The position numbers and the translations under genes are program-made. DNA of 64,000 nucleotides from positions 1,133,934 to 1,197,933 of the forward strand of contig BTPG01000005.1 in NCBI GenBank assembly GCA_036245525.1, in the 5' to 3' direction. The DNA comes from Semisulcospira habei. Taxonomy: Eukaryota; Mollusca; Gastropoda; Semisulcospiridae. Below, piece by piece: positions 55,097 through 62,859 of this stretch. Position 1 is the first letter of the stretch. Each line of letters begins with the position of its first letter. A model generated the notes under the pieces. That model was not told the origin of the DNA and searched no databases. It saw only the letters and a program-made list of their open reading frames with translations.

Positions 55097-56438
55097 TTTA
55101 ATTTTTTTTTTTTCTCTCACCACCGAGTCCATTTTGAGCCCCCACCGGTCTGCCCTGGGGACTTGGTGGGTAACTACTTTTAGTTCCAGGTCACCGGTCA
55201 GCCCCAGGTGGTTTTTCCTCTATCTGGGCATGTGTTCTGTCAGCCAGGTCCATCACTGTTTGCCTTTTAAACTCTCCACTCTGCACTGCCTGTAGCTCTG
55301 ATTGGATGTGTTGCAAGGTCTTGCTTTATTAGGCCCTGTCGGTTTATTAGGTGGACCGGCTGGCGCATACATTCATGTCTGTTAGTTTTTTTCACAGCAG
55401 TGCGGCACGTCTGAGAAGCCTTGTTGCGCGGACGTAAGCATGTCATCAATCATTTGAGCGATCACCTTATGGGGTCACCTCATTACCCTTGTAGCCCAGG
55501 TCCATTCTCAACTTGGAGGTGATGCCTAACGGCTATGCACCAGTAGGAGGAGGCGGCTTGACCATGACCAGGAGTCCCACATGAGTGAATTAAAAGTTTA
55601 TCCTATTTAGCCTCGACGCACTACACAAGGAGACGGGTCGACCGTGATAATTCAAGGGTAGTGCCAGATTAGCTTGGCGCCTGAAAGGCGCCAAGCTAAT
55701 CTGACACTACCCTTGCATTATCATGGTCAAGCGATCTCCTGCTGTAGGGACTCAGGGCTAAAAGGGTTAAGGTACCTTCATGTGGGCGACTATCACCACC
55801 TAAAGGATGGTCTTTTTGGGCAAGAGTCAAGACATATTTTGTCCCTCCAGACTTGTCTTGAGCAGGCCACAGTTTTCTTGCGAAAAGGTTCTACTGTAGT
55901 TGTGTTGTTGCACATTCAGCCTTGTTAAGTTAGACACCACAATTGGGCGCTGGATCAGCCATGACACGCGCAGTTCAACAGTTAGTACTAGTACTAAATT
56001 AGCTTCACACCTTTCAGTGGTGCATCACCCACATCTGGTGCACAGTCTTTGAAGATGCCATCCTACAGTTGCAAAAGTCATTATGACAGGCTTGAAATCA
56101 TTAACCCCTTCTCTGCCTGGAAAAAGTGACTACAAAGCGGCATAGAACCTCATGAGCCCCCGCAATTGCGGGGGCTCATGAGGATCTATGCCTCTTGCTG
56201 ACAACACTTTGTAACTATGTCCCTTTGATGTAAGGGGCTCTTTGGCGTTGAATTATGAAATATTTCAGGAACACAATCTAGGTCTACTGGCAGTGAAGGG
56301 GTTATGTTTGGATATAACTGGTTTTATTTTTCTCCGCTGGTTTCAGGCGCAGCTTGTCACGGCATCAGTGAATTTACGTACTCTGTGAGAAACCCTTCAA
56401 CTGGTGACGTAAGGCTCATGCACACCCCGTGTGACTGA
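46588..56438 (+). CDS. AGA: Aspartylglucosaminidase, N(4)-(beta-N-acetylglucosaminyl)-L-asparaginase, complete, 8 coding exons
   Basis: Lysosomal N-terminal-nucleophile hydrolase that cleaves the GlcNAc-Asn bond in the last steps of N-glycoprotein breakdown. Exons I assembled: 46588-46711, 47368-47524, 49573-49685, 51059-51171, 52362-52549, 53051-53158, 54647-54780, 56347-56438 (stop TGA). All introns are GT-AG and the phases match, giving 1029 nt and 342 residues (human about 346). A signal peptide covers roughly residues 1-22, followed by [10 protein letters not shown] with Trp33 and an N-glycosylation site at Asn37. Thr205 in HDTIGMVVI is the predicted nucleophile released by autoproteolysis after Asp204. 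Thr223 (GTSTNG), Arg233 and Asp236 (GRIGDSP), and Thr256-Gly257 (ATGDGD) match the substrate pocket of the human enzyme. Cysteine pairs 64/69, 163/179 and 316/341 are kept; the fourth human pair is absent. An in-frame ATG at 46576 would add four residues; I prefer 46588 because it opens directly into the signal peptide. Coding potential appears intact. Confidence 0.95.
46912..47151. mobile_element. Palindrome family A in AGA intron 1, with paired arm insertions
   Basis: TTAA at both ends. Left arm has CTGCTTAGGGTAG and right arm CTACCCTTAGCAG where the family has CAAGGGTAG / CTACCCTTG, so both arms carry matching changes. Confidence 0.85.
47368..47524 (+). CDS. AGA: AGA exon 2
   Basis: Acceptor CATTCAG, donor GATGG/GTAATT. 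Contains DAVVAGC, then [14 protein letters not shown] and [10 protein letters not shown], the most recognisable stretch of the alpha subunit. Cys64 and Cys69 are both present. Confidence 0.95.
47747..47952. mobile_element. Palindrome family A in AGA intron 2
   Basis: TTAA at both ends; the right TTAA is also the first base block of the 32-bp minisatellite that follows. Confidence 0.82.
47951..48873. repeat. 32-bp minisatellite, about 29 copies, in AGA intron 2
   Basis: Unit AAAGTACTGTTGGAAGTCAG plus AAACTTATAGTT. A few units share the same two substitutions (GTGCTGTTAGAAG), which suggests unit-by-unit or block duplication. Confidence 0.95.
49020..49150. repeat. Palindrome family A, degenerate, AGA intron 2
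   Basis: GTAGTGTCTGATTAGCTTGG facing CCAAGCTAATC, with weak arms. Confidence 0.5.
49325..49522. mobile_element. Palindrome family A, AGA intron 2
   Basis: Hairpin at 49402-49474 with GGTGCCAGAATAGC arm and an unlooped centre (the two GGCGCC tips are fused). Terminal motifs are diverged. Confidence 0.65.
49573..49685 (+). CDS. AGA: AGA exon 3
   Basis: Acceptor TTCACAG, donor TCAG/GTTTGAG. Encodes [15 protein letters not shown] and [17 protein letters not shown], typical of AGA. Confidence 0.93.
49834..50330 (+). pseudogene. Possible piggyBac-type transposase 5' remnant in AGA intron 3
   Basis: Starts at a TTAA followed by CTCTTAACGTCCC. An ATG at 50088 opens a very acidic 60-residue frame ([32 protein letters not shown]); after a frameshift it continues [17 protein letters not shown]. 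Acidic N-termini of this kind are usual in piggyBac transposases, but the catalytic region is absent, so identity is uncertain. Unrelated to the surrounding AGA exons. Confidence 0.4.
50540..50620. repeat. Palindrome family A, right-end remnant
   Basis: CACCAAGGAATTATCATGG ... GGGGTTAAATGGGTTAA only; the left half is missing. Confidence 0.55.
50765..50995. mobile_element. Palindrome family A, ATATCATACTGA subtype, AGA intron 3
   Basis: Same subtype as 42186-42412, inverted: TATCATTCAGAATACACC ... CTCAGTATGATATGGG. Hairpin at 50814-50886. Confidence 0.7.
51059..51171 (+). CDS. AGA: AGA exon 4
   Basis: Acceptor AATCCCAG, donor AAAG/GTACTT. Encodes [10 protein letters not shown] through NNCQPNYRK, including Cys163. 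This corresponds to the cysteine mutated in the common human aspartylglucosaminuria allele, and it is intact here. Confidence 0.92.
51238..51302. repeat. Palindrome family A, right-arm remnant, AGA intron 4
   Basis: TCTGGCACCACCCTTGAAC plus the flank GTGTGTCAGGGCTGAAT. Confidence 0.5.
51349..51404. repeat. TCTA microsatellite at a LINE 3' end
   Basis: TCTA units adjoining the minus-strand LINE fragment 51400-51772. Confidence 0.92.
51400..51772 (-). mobile_element. LINE 3'-end fragment in AGA intron 4
   Basis: Minus-strand frame [10 protein letters not shown], stop, [40 protein letters not shown], the C-terminal region of an endonuclease-RT LINE. The 3' end abuts a TCTA/TAGA microsatellite (51349-51404), as expected for a repeat-primed tail. 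Opposite in orientation to AGA. Confidence 0.85.
51937..52185. mobile_element. Palindrome family B, AGA intron 4
   Basis: GACCCCTTCACTGCTGGG ... CAAGGGTTAG. Hairpin arms are extended to include GCAACCCGACTGCAAGAGAC, and a partial third arm follows (52058-52090). Confidence 0.82.
52362..52549 (+). CDS. AGA: AGA exon 5, carries the autoproteolysis site
   Basis: Acceptor GTGATAG, donor CCTGG/GTATGT. Encodes [15 protein letters not shown], a variable linker, then [14 protein letters not shown] and AAGTSTNG. The Asp-Thr cleavage point is at 52466/52467; Thr205 (codon 52467-52469) becomes the N-terminus of the beta subunit. Confidence 0.95.
52583..52660. repeat. Palindrome family C hairpin, AGA intron 5
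   Basis: GTGCTGGTCTGTTATTGCGG against AAAATCACAGACAAGCACAC. Confidence 0.72.
52778..52852. repeat. Palindrome family C hairpin, AGA intron 5
   Basis: GTGCTAGCCTGTGATTTTGG against CAAACTCACAGACCAGCAC. Confidence 0.75.
53051..53158 (+). CDS. AGA: AGA exon 6, substrate-binding residues
   Basis: Acceptor GTCACAG, donor CCATC/GTGAGT. Encodes [15 protein letters not shown] and [17 protein letters not shown], holding the Arg and Asp that bind the substrate alpha-amino and carboxyl groups and the oxyanion Thr-Gly. Confidence 0.95.
53178..53417. mobile_element. Palindrome family A with two tandem left arms, AGA intron 6
   Basis: TTAA at both ends. Left arm present twice (53228-53288 and 53290-53328), right arm once (53334-53378). 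Confidence 0.87.
53455..53600 (+). repeat. Dispersed repeat, same family as 9046-9233, AGA intron 6
   Basis: GCAGAACCTGCTTTGAGC, GTGATCTTAGGAGACGGGTG and CGCCTGTCATTAAGGACC. Confidence 0.6.
53612..54226. mobile_element. Palindrome family A interrupted by a SINE, AGA intron 6
   Basis: TTAACCCATTTAGCCCC start and AACGGGTTAT end. Hairpin at 53653-53747; the SINE 53793-54206 splits its right flank, so the palindrome is older than the SINE insertion. Confidence 0.85.
53793..54206 (-). mobile_element. tRNA-derived SINE, full length, nested in a palindromic MITE
   Basis: On the minus strand it starts with a tRNA-like head (A box TGGCGCAGTGG, B box GGTTCGATACC) and runs through a body containing GTTCTTTCTCTGGGTACTC. 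It ends with AGCGCCTATATAATAACGG and a TAT-repeat tail. It interrupts the palindromic element 53612-54226 in its right-hand flank. Confidence 0.88.
54274..54483 (+). repeat. 210-bp repeat, copy 1 (AGA intron 6)
   Basis: GGGCCCACTGTGGTCTACTT to ACAAGCAACTTTT; matches 56746-56953 with few differences. Confidence 0.85.
54485..54545. repeat. Palindrome family B, degenerate, AGA intron 6
   Basis: AGCATAGATGCTCATGAACC against GCTCATAAGAACTTTTGCC. Confidence 0.6.
54647..54780 (+). CDS. AGA: AGA exon 7
   Basis: Acceptor CTTCCAG, donor TTCG/GTAGGT. Encodes [20 protein letters not shown] and then [18 protein letters not shown]. The two cysteines that pair here in the human enzyme are Ala285 and Val305, so both are replaced. 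Confidence 0.88.
54826..54893. repeat. Palindrome family C, diverged, AGA intron 7
   Basis: ACAGGTCTGCGATTTAGAAC against GAAGTAACAGACCAGC. Confidence 0.55.
54925..54990. repeat. Palindrome family C hairpin, AGA intron 7
   Basis: GTGCTGGTCTGTCATTTTTG against AAGAAATTACAGACCAGCAC. Confidence 0.75.
55067..55113. repeat. Poly-T tract, AGA intron 7
   Basis: T run with a single ATTTAA interruption; followed by unique sequence to 55595 with no gene seen. Confidence 0.85.
55596..55770. mobile_element. Palindrome family A, AGA intron 7
   Basis: ATCCTATTTAGCCTCG ... GGGCTAAAAGGGTTAA around the hairpin 55636-55725. Confidence 0.78.
55775..55915 (-). repeat. Dispersed repeat, same family as 9046-9233, AGA intron 7
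   Basis: On the minus strand CTACAGTAGAACCTTTTCGC start and CACTAC-free body ending GGTGGTGATAG; diverged. Confidence 0.45.
56101..56305. mobile_element. Palindrome family B, complete, AGA intron 7
   Basis: TTAACCCCTTCTCTGCC ... GGCAGTGAAGGGGTTAT with hairpin 56140-56200. A good reference copy for the terminal repeats of family B. Confidence 0.87.
56347..56438 (+). CDS. AGA: AGA exon 8, C-terminus and stop
   Basis: Acceptor GGTTTCAG. Completes [16 protein letters not shown] and ends HTPCD followed by TGA, so the C-terminal Cys316/Cys341 pair is kept. No clear AATAAA was seen in the first 500 bases after the stop. Confidence 0.88.
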
Positions 56439-56745
56439 TGTTACTTTGACGAGTGTCTTCACAAAGCTCATCATGCTGTGTGTGTGTGTGTGTGATCCAG
56501 ACCAACAATTGATTGTGCAAAAAGTGTGTGCAAGAAAATAAGCAACAAGAAAGAGGCTCGAGCAAGAGCACAACCATAATATTACTGTTTTGTCCTTGTC
56601 TTCTGAAACTTGTTTCTTTGTTGGTTATTTCCTTTTGGGTGTGGGTGTGTGTGCACGCACAAACTAATAACTGCTGTAATACGAAAGGGTACCTGCTGCC
56701 CAGTGTGACATCGAGCTGAAGTCAGTCACAGTGGGCCCACTCACC

Positions 56746-56953
56746 GTCGTACGTGGGCCCACTGTGGTCGACTTCAGCCTGGGATGGCTTTTTGTGTACT
56801 GGATAATATAAGGAGTAGGCAGGAAAAAAACACTTGCAAGGGGGAGAATTGTGCTTGGTGTTCTCTCCCTTGCTAATGCTCTCTACTTCTTCCCTTACCT
56901 AAAAATAATTGCCTTGTAAGCTTTATCATGTTTTTACTTTGCAAGCAACTTTT
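56746..56953 (+). repeat. 210-bp repeat, copy 2, just 3' of AGA
   Basis: Direct repeat of 54274-54483, about 310 bases after the AGA stop; may lie in the AGA 3' UTR. The 56439-56745 gap holds a short GT run and nothing else recognised. Confidence 0.85.
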
Positions 56954-57048
56954 GTGATAATCATATTTTGCATTGAAGATACAGTCAGACCCTACCCGTG
57001 TGAGGTCTGTGAACTTACTGGAACACATGACTGGTATGTTGTGCATTA

Positions 57049-57662
57049 GAGCTGTTCTTAATTGGACTAACTTTTGATCGGCAAACCTAGATCGGAGAAG
57101 ATCGGCAATCTTTTGGTTTGTTTCTTAATTGAGGTTGAACGAACCTAGGCGAACTTCAGCAAACCAGGTTTGCCATGGTTCTCTTTCTTAACTGAAGTGC
57201 TTGATTCGGCGTACTTACTGTCTGCGAAGATGTTCAAAGGCTGCCGCTATTCTCCTTCGCGATTTGAACGATGTTTGTTTTTATACTCCTTGCAGTAGCG
57301 ACCCCACAAACGGCGTTGCGCCTCCCACAAATCAATAAAAATAGGTCTTGTTCTTCGCACGAGTGAAATATCGCCGTCCGCCATATTTGTTTGTATCGGT
57401 GACTATCTTCTTATCTCCAACGCAGAAGAGGGTAAACGTTTTGACCAATCAGAGAAAAGGTTCGCCTTGGTTTGCTCAACACGTTGAGCGAACGTTTTCT
57501 GACAGCGAACTATGGTTTGCCGAGGTTCGTGACTGAACTACTTCGAACTAGGTTCGCCGTATCTTTAGATCGTCCAATTAAGAACCAACCTGGTTCGTCC
57601 GAGATCGTGAACTCTAGATCATCAGAGTTCGCGAACTAAAGTTCGTTTAATTAAGAACATGC
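57049..57662 (+). mobile_element. Harbinger-like MITE copy 2
   Basis: 614 bp with both inverted ends, flanked by TAG/TAT. Carries an open stretch (57348-57536) reading FFARVKYRRPPYLFVSVTIF that is repeated in the other copies only because the DNA is conserved; no transposase motif is visible. Confidence 0.8.
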
Positions 57663-57831
57663 TATAGTCAGTGTCAGACAGTTGTACTTTGTGTTATTTA
57701 ATAAAACAGACTTTCTTCTTTTCCAGCGCATGCCTTCTTTATTTGTTTTATAGCTGGATATTATTTTACAGTTCATGTGTGTGTGTGCATGCATATTACA
57801 TATAACTGCTGTTGTCTGGGGAATACAAACC

Positions 57832-57844
57832 TTTTTTTTTTTTT

Positions 57845-57875
<31 letters not shown>

Positions 57876-57877
57876 GT
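57832..57877. repeat. Poly-T then poly-G tract
   Basis: About 23 T followed by about 20 G. Confidence 0.9.
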
Positions 57878-57984
57878 AAAAATTTGAAGACACTTTTCGA
57901 TCTTCAGTTTGCCACATGCCTAGAGCTATAAATCTACGTAGCTATCAGAGCATTTAACACCGTACAAACAGCAGAGTGCCTGAT

Positions 57985-58035
57985 GGACTGGCCGCGATAG
58001 TTCGAAGCGGAGTGCCAGAGTAGCTTGGTGCCGAG
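57985..58035. repeat. Palindrome family A, left-arm remnant
   Basis: CGATAGTTCGAAGCGGAGTG and TAGCTTGGTGCC only. Confidence 0.4.
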
Positions 58036-58266
58036 GGGGTAGACTTTTATGGTTCCTGGCTGTAATTTACAGTTGGCAACAGGGTTTCATAAAATGACAA
58101 GCACGTTTTGGGCTTTGACGTTTCACTAAGTGCCCTTCTTTCACGGATCACGAGGATGAAAAACACTGCAATCACGAAAAAAAAAAAAAACGCGTCACGA
58201 TTTCGGGGTATGGGTAATTCCCATCTCTGGTGCCTAGCACAGCTTACAGGTAGATTTCTCAATCAC

Positions 58267-58376
58267 TTAACCCCTTCGATGCTGGAACACAACAAACGCA
58301 AGAGGCAGAGATCCTGGTGATCCCCACTCCCCTAGAGGGGTGTGTGGGATTCACGAGGAACTAAGCCCCTTGCGTG
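58267..58376. repeat. Palindrome family B, diverged
   Basis: TTAACCCCTTCGATGCTGG, then CAAGAGGCAGAGATCCTGG against AACTAAGCCCCTTGCG. Confidence 0.65.
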
Positions 58377-58385
58377 TCGGTGGGA

Positions 58386-58440
58386 AGACGCCAAGCCAAT
58401 CTGACACTACCCTTGAAATATCGTGACCGAATCGTCGCCA
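58386..58440. repeat. Palindrome family A, right-arm remnant
   Basis: GACGCCAAGCCAATCTGACA and CTACCCTTGAAATATC, directly after a family B hairpin. Confidence 0.5.
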
Positions 58441-58459
58441 AAAGCTGAAAAAGTCAGCG

Positions 58460-58656
58460 TTAACCTGTTCACTGCAGAGAAGCACTGAGCAAGAGGCATA
58501 TAGATCCTCATGGGCCCTTGTAGTTGCGGGAGTACATGAGGATCTACGCCTCTTGCTGAGACTTTGTATCCATGTTGCTGTGACGGCTGGTGAACATTGG
58601 TGTTGAATTTGCAATGATTCAAAACAGTCTGTGTCCACTGGCAGCGAGGGAGTTCA
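58460..58656. mobile_element. Palindrome family B
   Basis: TTAACCTGTTCACTGCAG ... CTGGCAGCGAGGGAGTTCA; hairpin 58492-58558. Confidence 0.75.
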
Positions 58657-58674
58657 AGGCCCACCACCGCCGTA

Positions 58675-59294
58675 AAGGCCGTTCTTATTTAAACGAACCT
58701 TAGTTCGAGGAACTTTGACGATCTAGACTTCACGATCTCGGACGAACCAGGTTGGTTCTTAATTGGACGATCTAAAGATACGGCGAACCTAGTTCGAAGT
58801 AGTTCACGAACCTCGGCAAACCATAGTTCGCTGTCGGAAAAGTTCGCTCAACATGTTAAGCGATCCAAGGCAAACCTTTTCTCTGATTGGTCAAAACATT
58901 TACCCTCTTTTGCGTTGGAGATAAGAAGATAGTCACCGATACAAACAAATATGGTGGACGGCGATATTTCACTCGTGCGACTGAAGAACAAGACCTACTT
59001 TTATTGATTTGTGGGAGGCGCAACGCTGTTTGTGGGATCGCTACTGCAAGGAGTACAAAAACAAAAATCGTCCAAATCGCGAATCGGCATAGCGGCGGCC
59101 ATTTTGAACACCTTCGCAGAGAGTAAGTACGCCGAATCAAGCACTTCAGTTAAGAAAGAGAACCATGGCAAACCTGGTATGCTGAAGTTCGCCTAGGTTC
59201 GTTCAACCTCAATTAAGAAACAAACCAAATGAGATCGCAGATCTTCTCCGATCTAGGTTTGCCGATCACAAGTTTGTCCAATTAAGAACAGCTT
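58675..59294 (-). mobile_element. Harbinger-like MITE copy 3
   Basis: 620 bp, opposite orientation to copies 2 and 4, both ends present, flanks TAA and TAG. Confidence 0.8.
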
Positions 59295-60218
59295 TAGTGG
59301 GAACTGTTCAAAGACACACTTCTGTAACAGATGGTTACGAAACGCTACACACTATAGTTCATTTAGACACAGGACAATCCAGTTCAGCACACGTCGTCTT
59401 TATATCAAGTTACCTGACAATGTCAATGACTCTACTCCGTTTTAGAAATACAACGCTGTTAGTGCGAGAAACAGCTAAAAATAGACACGCTAACGGCAGC
59501 GCAGAATAAATAAACGCAATTTCGCGTGTGCTTTTCCAACTTACCAAACTGCTGAAGTTCATGAGGCGTGTCGACAAGGCGTAACAAAGACAAATGGTGC
59601 TGAAATGTGTCTTCAGGTTTATGCGTGATGGTGCTTTGTCCCTTCTCATTCTGATACACTCTTGCTCGAAATAAATTCGACTATGATAGTTCAAGGGTGG
59701 TGCCAGAATAGCTTGGCGCCTAAGGCGCCAAGCTATTCTGGCACCACCCTTGAACTAAAATGGTATATATGTCACCTAAAATCAGACTGAGCAGGGTGGT
59801 CAAGACCGCTTCGAAAATCATAGGCAGTGATCTTCCTAGCGCTGGACTCGCTGTACCAGCAGCGCCTCTTACGTAGAGCAAGTCTTATCGCCAGTGATTC
59901 CACCCACCCCGGTAATGAGCTTTTCCAACTTTTCTCATCAGGGCGTAGGTACAGGTCCATCAGGCCCAGCAGATTACGCAACAGTTTTTTTGTTTTTTTT
60001 CTCCCTCTCTGGCTGTTCGCGCTCTCCGACTGATCAACCGGACTGATTGGCCGAGAGAGAGCGCGAGTGGCGAGTGAAAACTTCTTAGTGAAGTATCGGA
60101 ATATGATGTCAGCGCAATCAGCTTTTAACTGAATCAATGAGGCGTGCCCGTTCGCCGTATTTAATACCGGTATTTGCTTAGTATTTAGCATGAAAATCAT
60201 AGTTTATAGTTTACTGTG
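59295..60218. other. No gene recognised
   Basis: Between the MITE and the LINE fragment, apart from the family A hairpin at 59674-59765. Minus ORF 59772-60200 lacks recognisable motifs. Confidence 0.5.
59674..59765. repeat. Palindrome family A hairpin
   Basis: CTATGATAGTTCAAGGGTGG to its inverse with a 2-base loop; terminal motifs are not recognised. Confidence 0.75.
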
Positions 60219-60230
60219 TGTGTGTGTGTT

Positions 60231-60541
60231 AGTCTCTTAGTGCCTGCCAAATCGACCACCACCAGTGGTCTTCGCTTGCTGCGGACCGTGACACCTGGCG
60301 CTCCACCATTTACAAGGCAGCTGTCTCCTTTGAGGACTCTCACAGAGCTAGCCTTAAGGACAAGCGGCTCAGGAGAAAAAACAGAGATGCCGCAGCTCAG
60401 AACCTGGCCATACCTTCCCTGCAGCCACTGCGGTCGAACCTGCCTGTCTCGGATTGGCCTCCGCAGCCACGAACAAGCCTGCAGACGTCGTGGGCAACTC
60501 CTATAAAATCTTCGTTCGCGAAGTCAAGCCAAGAGAGAGAG
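60231..60541 (+). mobile_element. 5'-truncated copy of the 24.7-kb LINE (3' end only)
   Basis: Starts within the ORF at SLSACQIDHHQWSS and runs through the zinc finger to CAAGCCAAGAGAGAG. Flanked by GTGTGTGTGTTA-type repeats at 60219-60230 and about 60541-60552. A frameshift before the zinc finger separates it from the upstream frame. Typical dead-on-arrival insertion. Confidence 0.9.
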
Positions 60542-60895
60542 TGTGTGTGTTATATTTTAGTCTTAGTAACTGACATCAAGAAAATTCCAATGGTTTTATT
60601 GTTTTGTACATGGAAACATGGCCGAATAAACTATCTTATTATTATATTATAATCTGTACTGTAGCCTTCATAGAACAAAAAGTAGATGTTAAACTGAAAT
60701 CAGCCTCAGGGTGTAATGGATTCAGAGACAGTGTTCACCGGTACCACTCTACTATCGCGCCAAGCAACAGTTCAGAGCGCGAGTACAAATGTCTAGCTAT
60801 GCGCCGGGGTGTACTTCATTTTAACGATCGGACTGGCGGTGACAGAACTTGGCTGGTGCCTAGCACAGACATCGGGTAGTAGATCTCGCAATCGC

Positions 60896-61075
60896 TTAAC
60901 CCCTTCTCTGTCGAGAAAGCGTGAACGCCGCGATCTATCCGCAAGAGGCATAGATCCTCATGAACACCCCCGCGAGAATCTATACCTCTTGCCGAGACCG
61001 CTGTGTGTGTCCATGTAATTCTTTGGGCAGTTTGTGGCTTTTGGTCGTTCAGTGAAACGGCACAGATTTCCGGCA
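60896..61075. mobile_element. Palindrome family B
   Basis: TTAACCCCTTCTCTGTCGAG; hairpin 60942-60991 has lost the tip of its right arm. Confidence 0.72.
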
Positions 61076-61182
61076 GAAAACAAAATGTACCGGTACGTTG
61101 GCAGGGAAAGGTAAACACCTTCATTGCCTAGGATTAAGGTCCCTGACTAGGCATCCATCATCGCAAAACTTCGTCAATCTGT

Positions 61183-61249
61183 TTAACTCATTCCAGACGT
61201 ACGGCATACCGTATAACAACATCCGTATGCCGCCGTGCGTCTGGAATGA
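61183..61249. repeat. Short TTAA-type hairpin
   Basis: TTAACTCATTCCAGACGTAC ... GTGCGTCTGGAATGAG. Confidence 0.78.
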
Positions 61250-61412
61250 GAGGCCAGGGACGACAAATATGTCGAGGCAAGAAAGTCAAGTAGACCTTTT
61301 TTTTTTTTTTTTTTTTTTTGGTAAACTACATGTTAACTTATTTTATGTTATTTTCCCCGTTCTCCGGGAATATTATCGTTTTCAAAACGAAATTACTAAG
61401 TGGTTCTGGCTC

Positions 61413-61722
61413 TTTAACTCATCTACCCCAAGACCGAAATCCTTAAATTCAGTTTGCCCTTGTCCTCTAGTGAAGACAGCGTTGCAGTGCAGCCGACACA
61501 GATCGACCATGATAGTTCAAGGGTGATGCCAGAATAGCTTGGCGCCGACCATGATAGTTCAAGGGTGATGCCAGAATAGCTTGGCGCCGACCATGATAGT
61601 TCAAGGGTGATGCTAGAATAGCTTGGCGCCTATAGGCGCCAAGCTATTCTGGCATCACCGCCCTTGAACTATCATGGTCGATCCTTATCTTGCTGTGGTG
61701 TGTCTGGGGTAGAATGTGTCAA
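61413..61722. mobile_element. Palindrome family A with three tandem left arms
   Basis: TTAACTCATCTACCCC start. Left arm GACCATGATAGTTCAAGGG to GGCGCC occurs three times (61505-61630); a single right arm follows (61633-61683). Right terminus GGGGTAGAATGTGTCAA. Confidence 0.87.
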
Positions 61723-61989
61723 GTGTTACCTGAGCCAGCAGGTGGCACACAACTTCAACAGCCCGTGCGTCTGCGGAGGAACATGAGGATCTATGCCGTG
61801 TGCAGTTGCCGGGGTGGGGCCGAAGTTCACTTGTTTCCAACCAGTGACGGAGTTAGCTCTGTTGTCATTGTAATGGTATGTGGCAAAAATGAGACGTTGT
61901 TTTGACCAGTCGGCGCCGCGGCCTTCGCGCGTGTCACTTATGACTCATAGCTCGTCTGACGACTTTTTTTCTGCGTTTACGTCATTGAC

Positions 61990-62072
61990 AATTAACTCAT
62001 TTGAGACGCATCCGGATATGCGGCGTAATGCCGCGACGTGTCCGGATGCAGCACGTCTCGAATGTGTTAATA
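61990..62072. repeat. Short TTAA-bounded hairpin
   Basis: TTAACTCATTTGAGACGCAT ... CACGTCTCGAATGTGTTAA with CATCCGGA / TCCGGATG inside. Confidence 0.78.
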
Positions 62073-62254
62073 ATGACATGAGCTTTTAGGGGATGTGTCT
62101 CTAGCTCATGCGTAGTGCCAGGCGCCACTGAGGAGCCATCTCCCGCGCGCTATGTCTTCCGACTGACGATCTTTTCAGCTACCGTACACAGTGACCTGCT
62201 CCAGGCTATATAGGGTTAACCCTTGTCGGAATCACTGCTCGACCGAAATCGCTA

Positions 62255-62859
62255 AGAGCTGTTCTTAATTGGACGAACTTCTGATCAGCAAACCTAGATC
62301 GGAGAAGATCGGCGATCTTTTGATTTGTTTCTTAATTGAGGTTGCACGAACCTAGGCGAACTTCAGCAAACCAGGTTTGCCATGGTTCTCTTTCTTAACT
62401 GAAGTGCTTGATTCGGCGTACTTACTGCCGTTCAAAATGGCTGCCGCTATGCCGCTTCGCGATTTGAACGATGATTGTTTTTGTACTCCTTGCAGTAGCG
62501 ACCCCACAAACAACGTTGCGCCCCCACAAATCAACTAAAAATAGGTCTTGTTCTTCGCTCGAGTGAAATATCGCTGTCCGCCATATTTGTTTGTATCGGT
62601 GACTGTCTTCTTATCTCCAACGCAGAAGAAGGTAAAAGTTATGACCAATCAGAGAAAAGGTTCGCCTTGGTTTGCTCAACACGTTCCGCGAACCTTTTCC
62701 GACAGCGAACTGTGGTTTGCCGAGGTTCGTGAACTACTTCGAACTAGGTTCGCCGTATCTTTAGATCGTCCAATTAAGTACCAACCTGGTTCGTCCGAGA
62801 TCGTGAACTGTAGTTCGTCAGAGTTCGCGAACTAAAGTTCGTTTAATTAAGAACATGCT
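62255..62859 (+). mobile_element. Harbinger-like MITE copy 4
   Basis: 605 bp with both ends and a TAA duplication on each side. Nearly collinear with copy 2. Confidence 0.82.

Noticed and set aside
57348..57536. Conserved small protein repeated at four loci (FFARVKYRRPPYLF)
   Set aside because: It is conserved because the whole noncoding MITE is; frames are interrupted differently and there is no codon-level pattern visible.
59772..60200. 142-residue minus-strand ORF
   Set aside because: No recognisable motif, no splice context, and composition like the neighbouring noncoding DNA.
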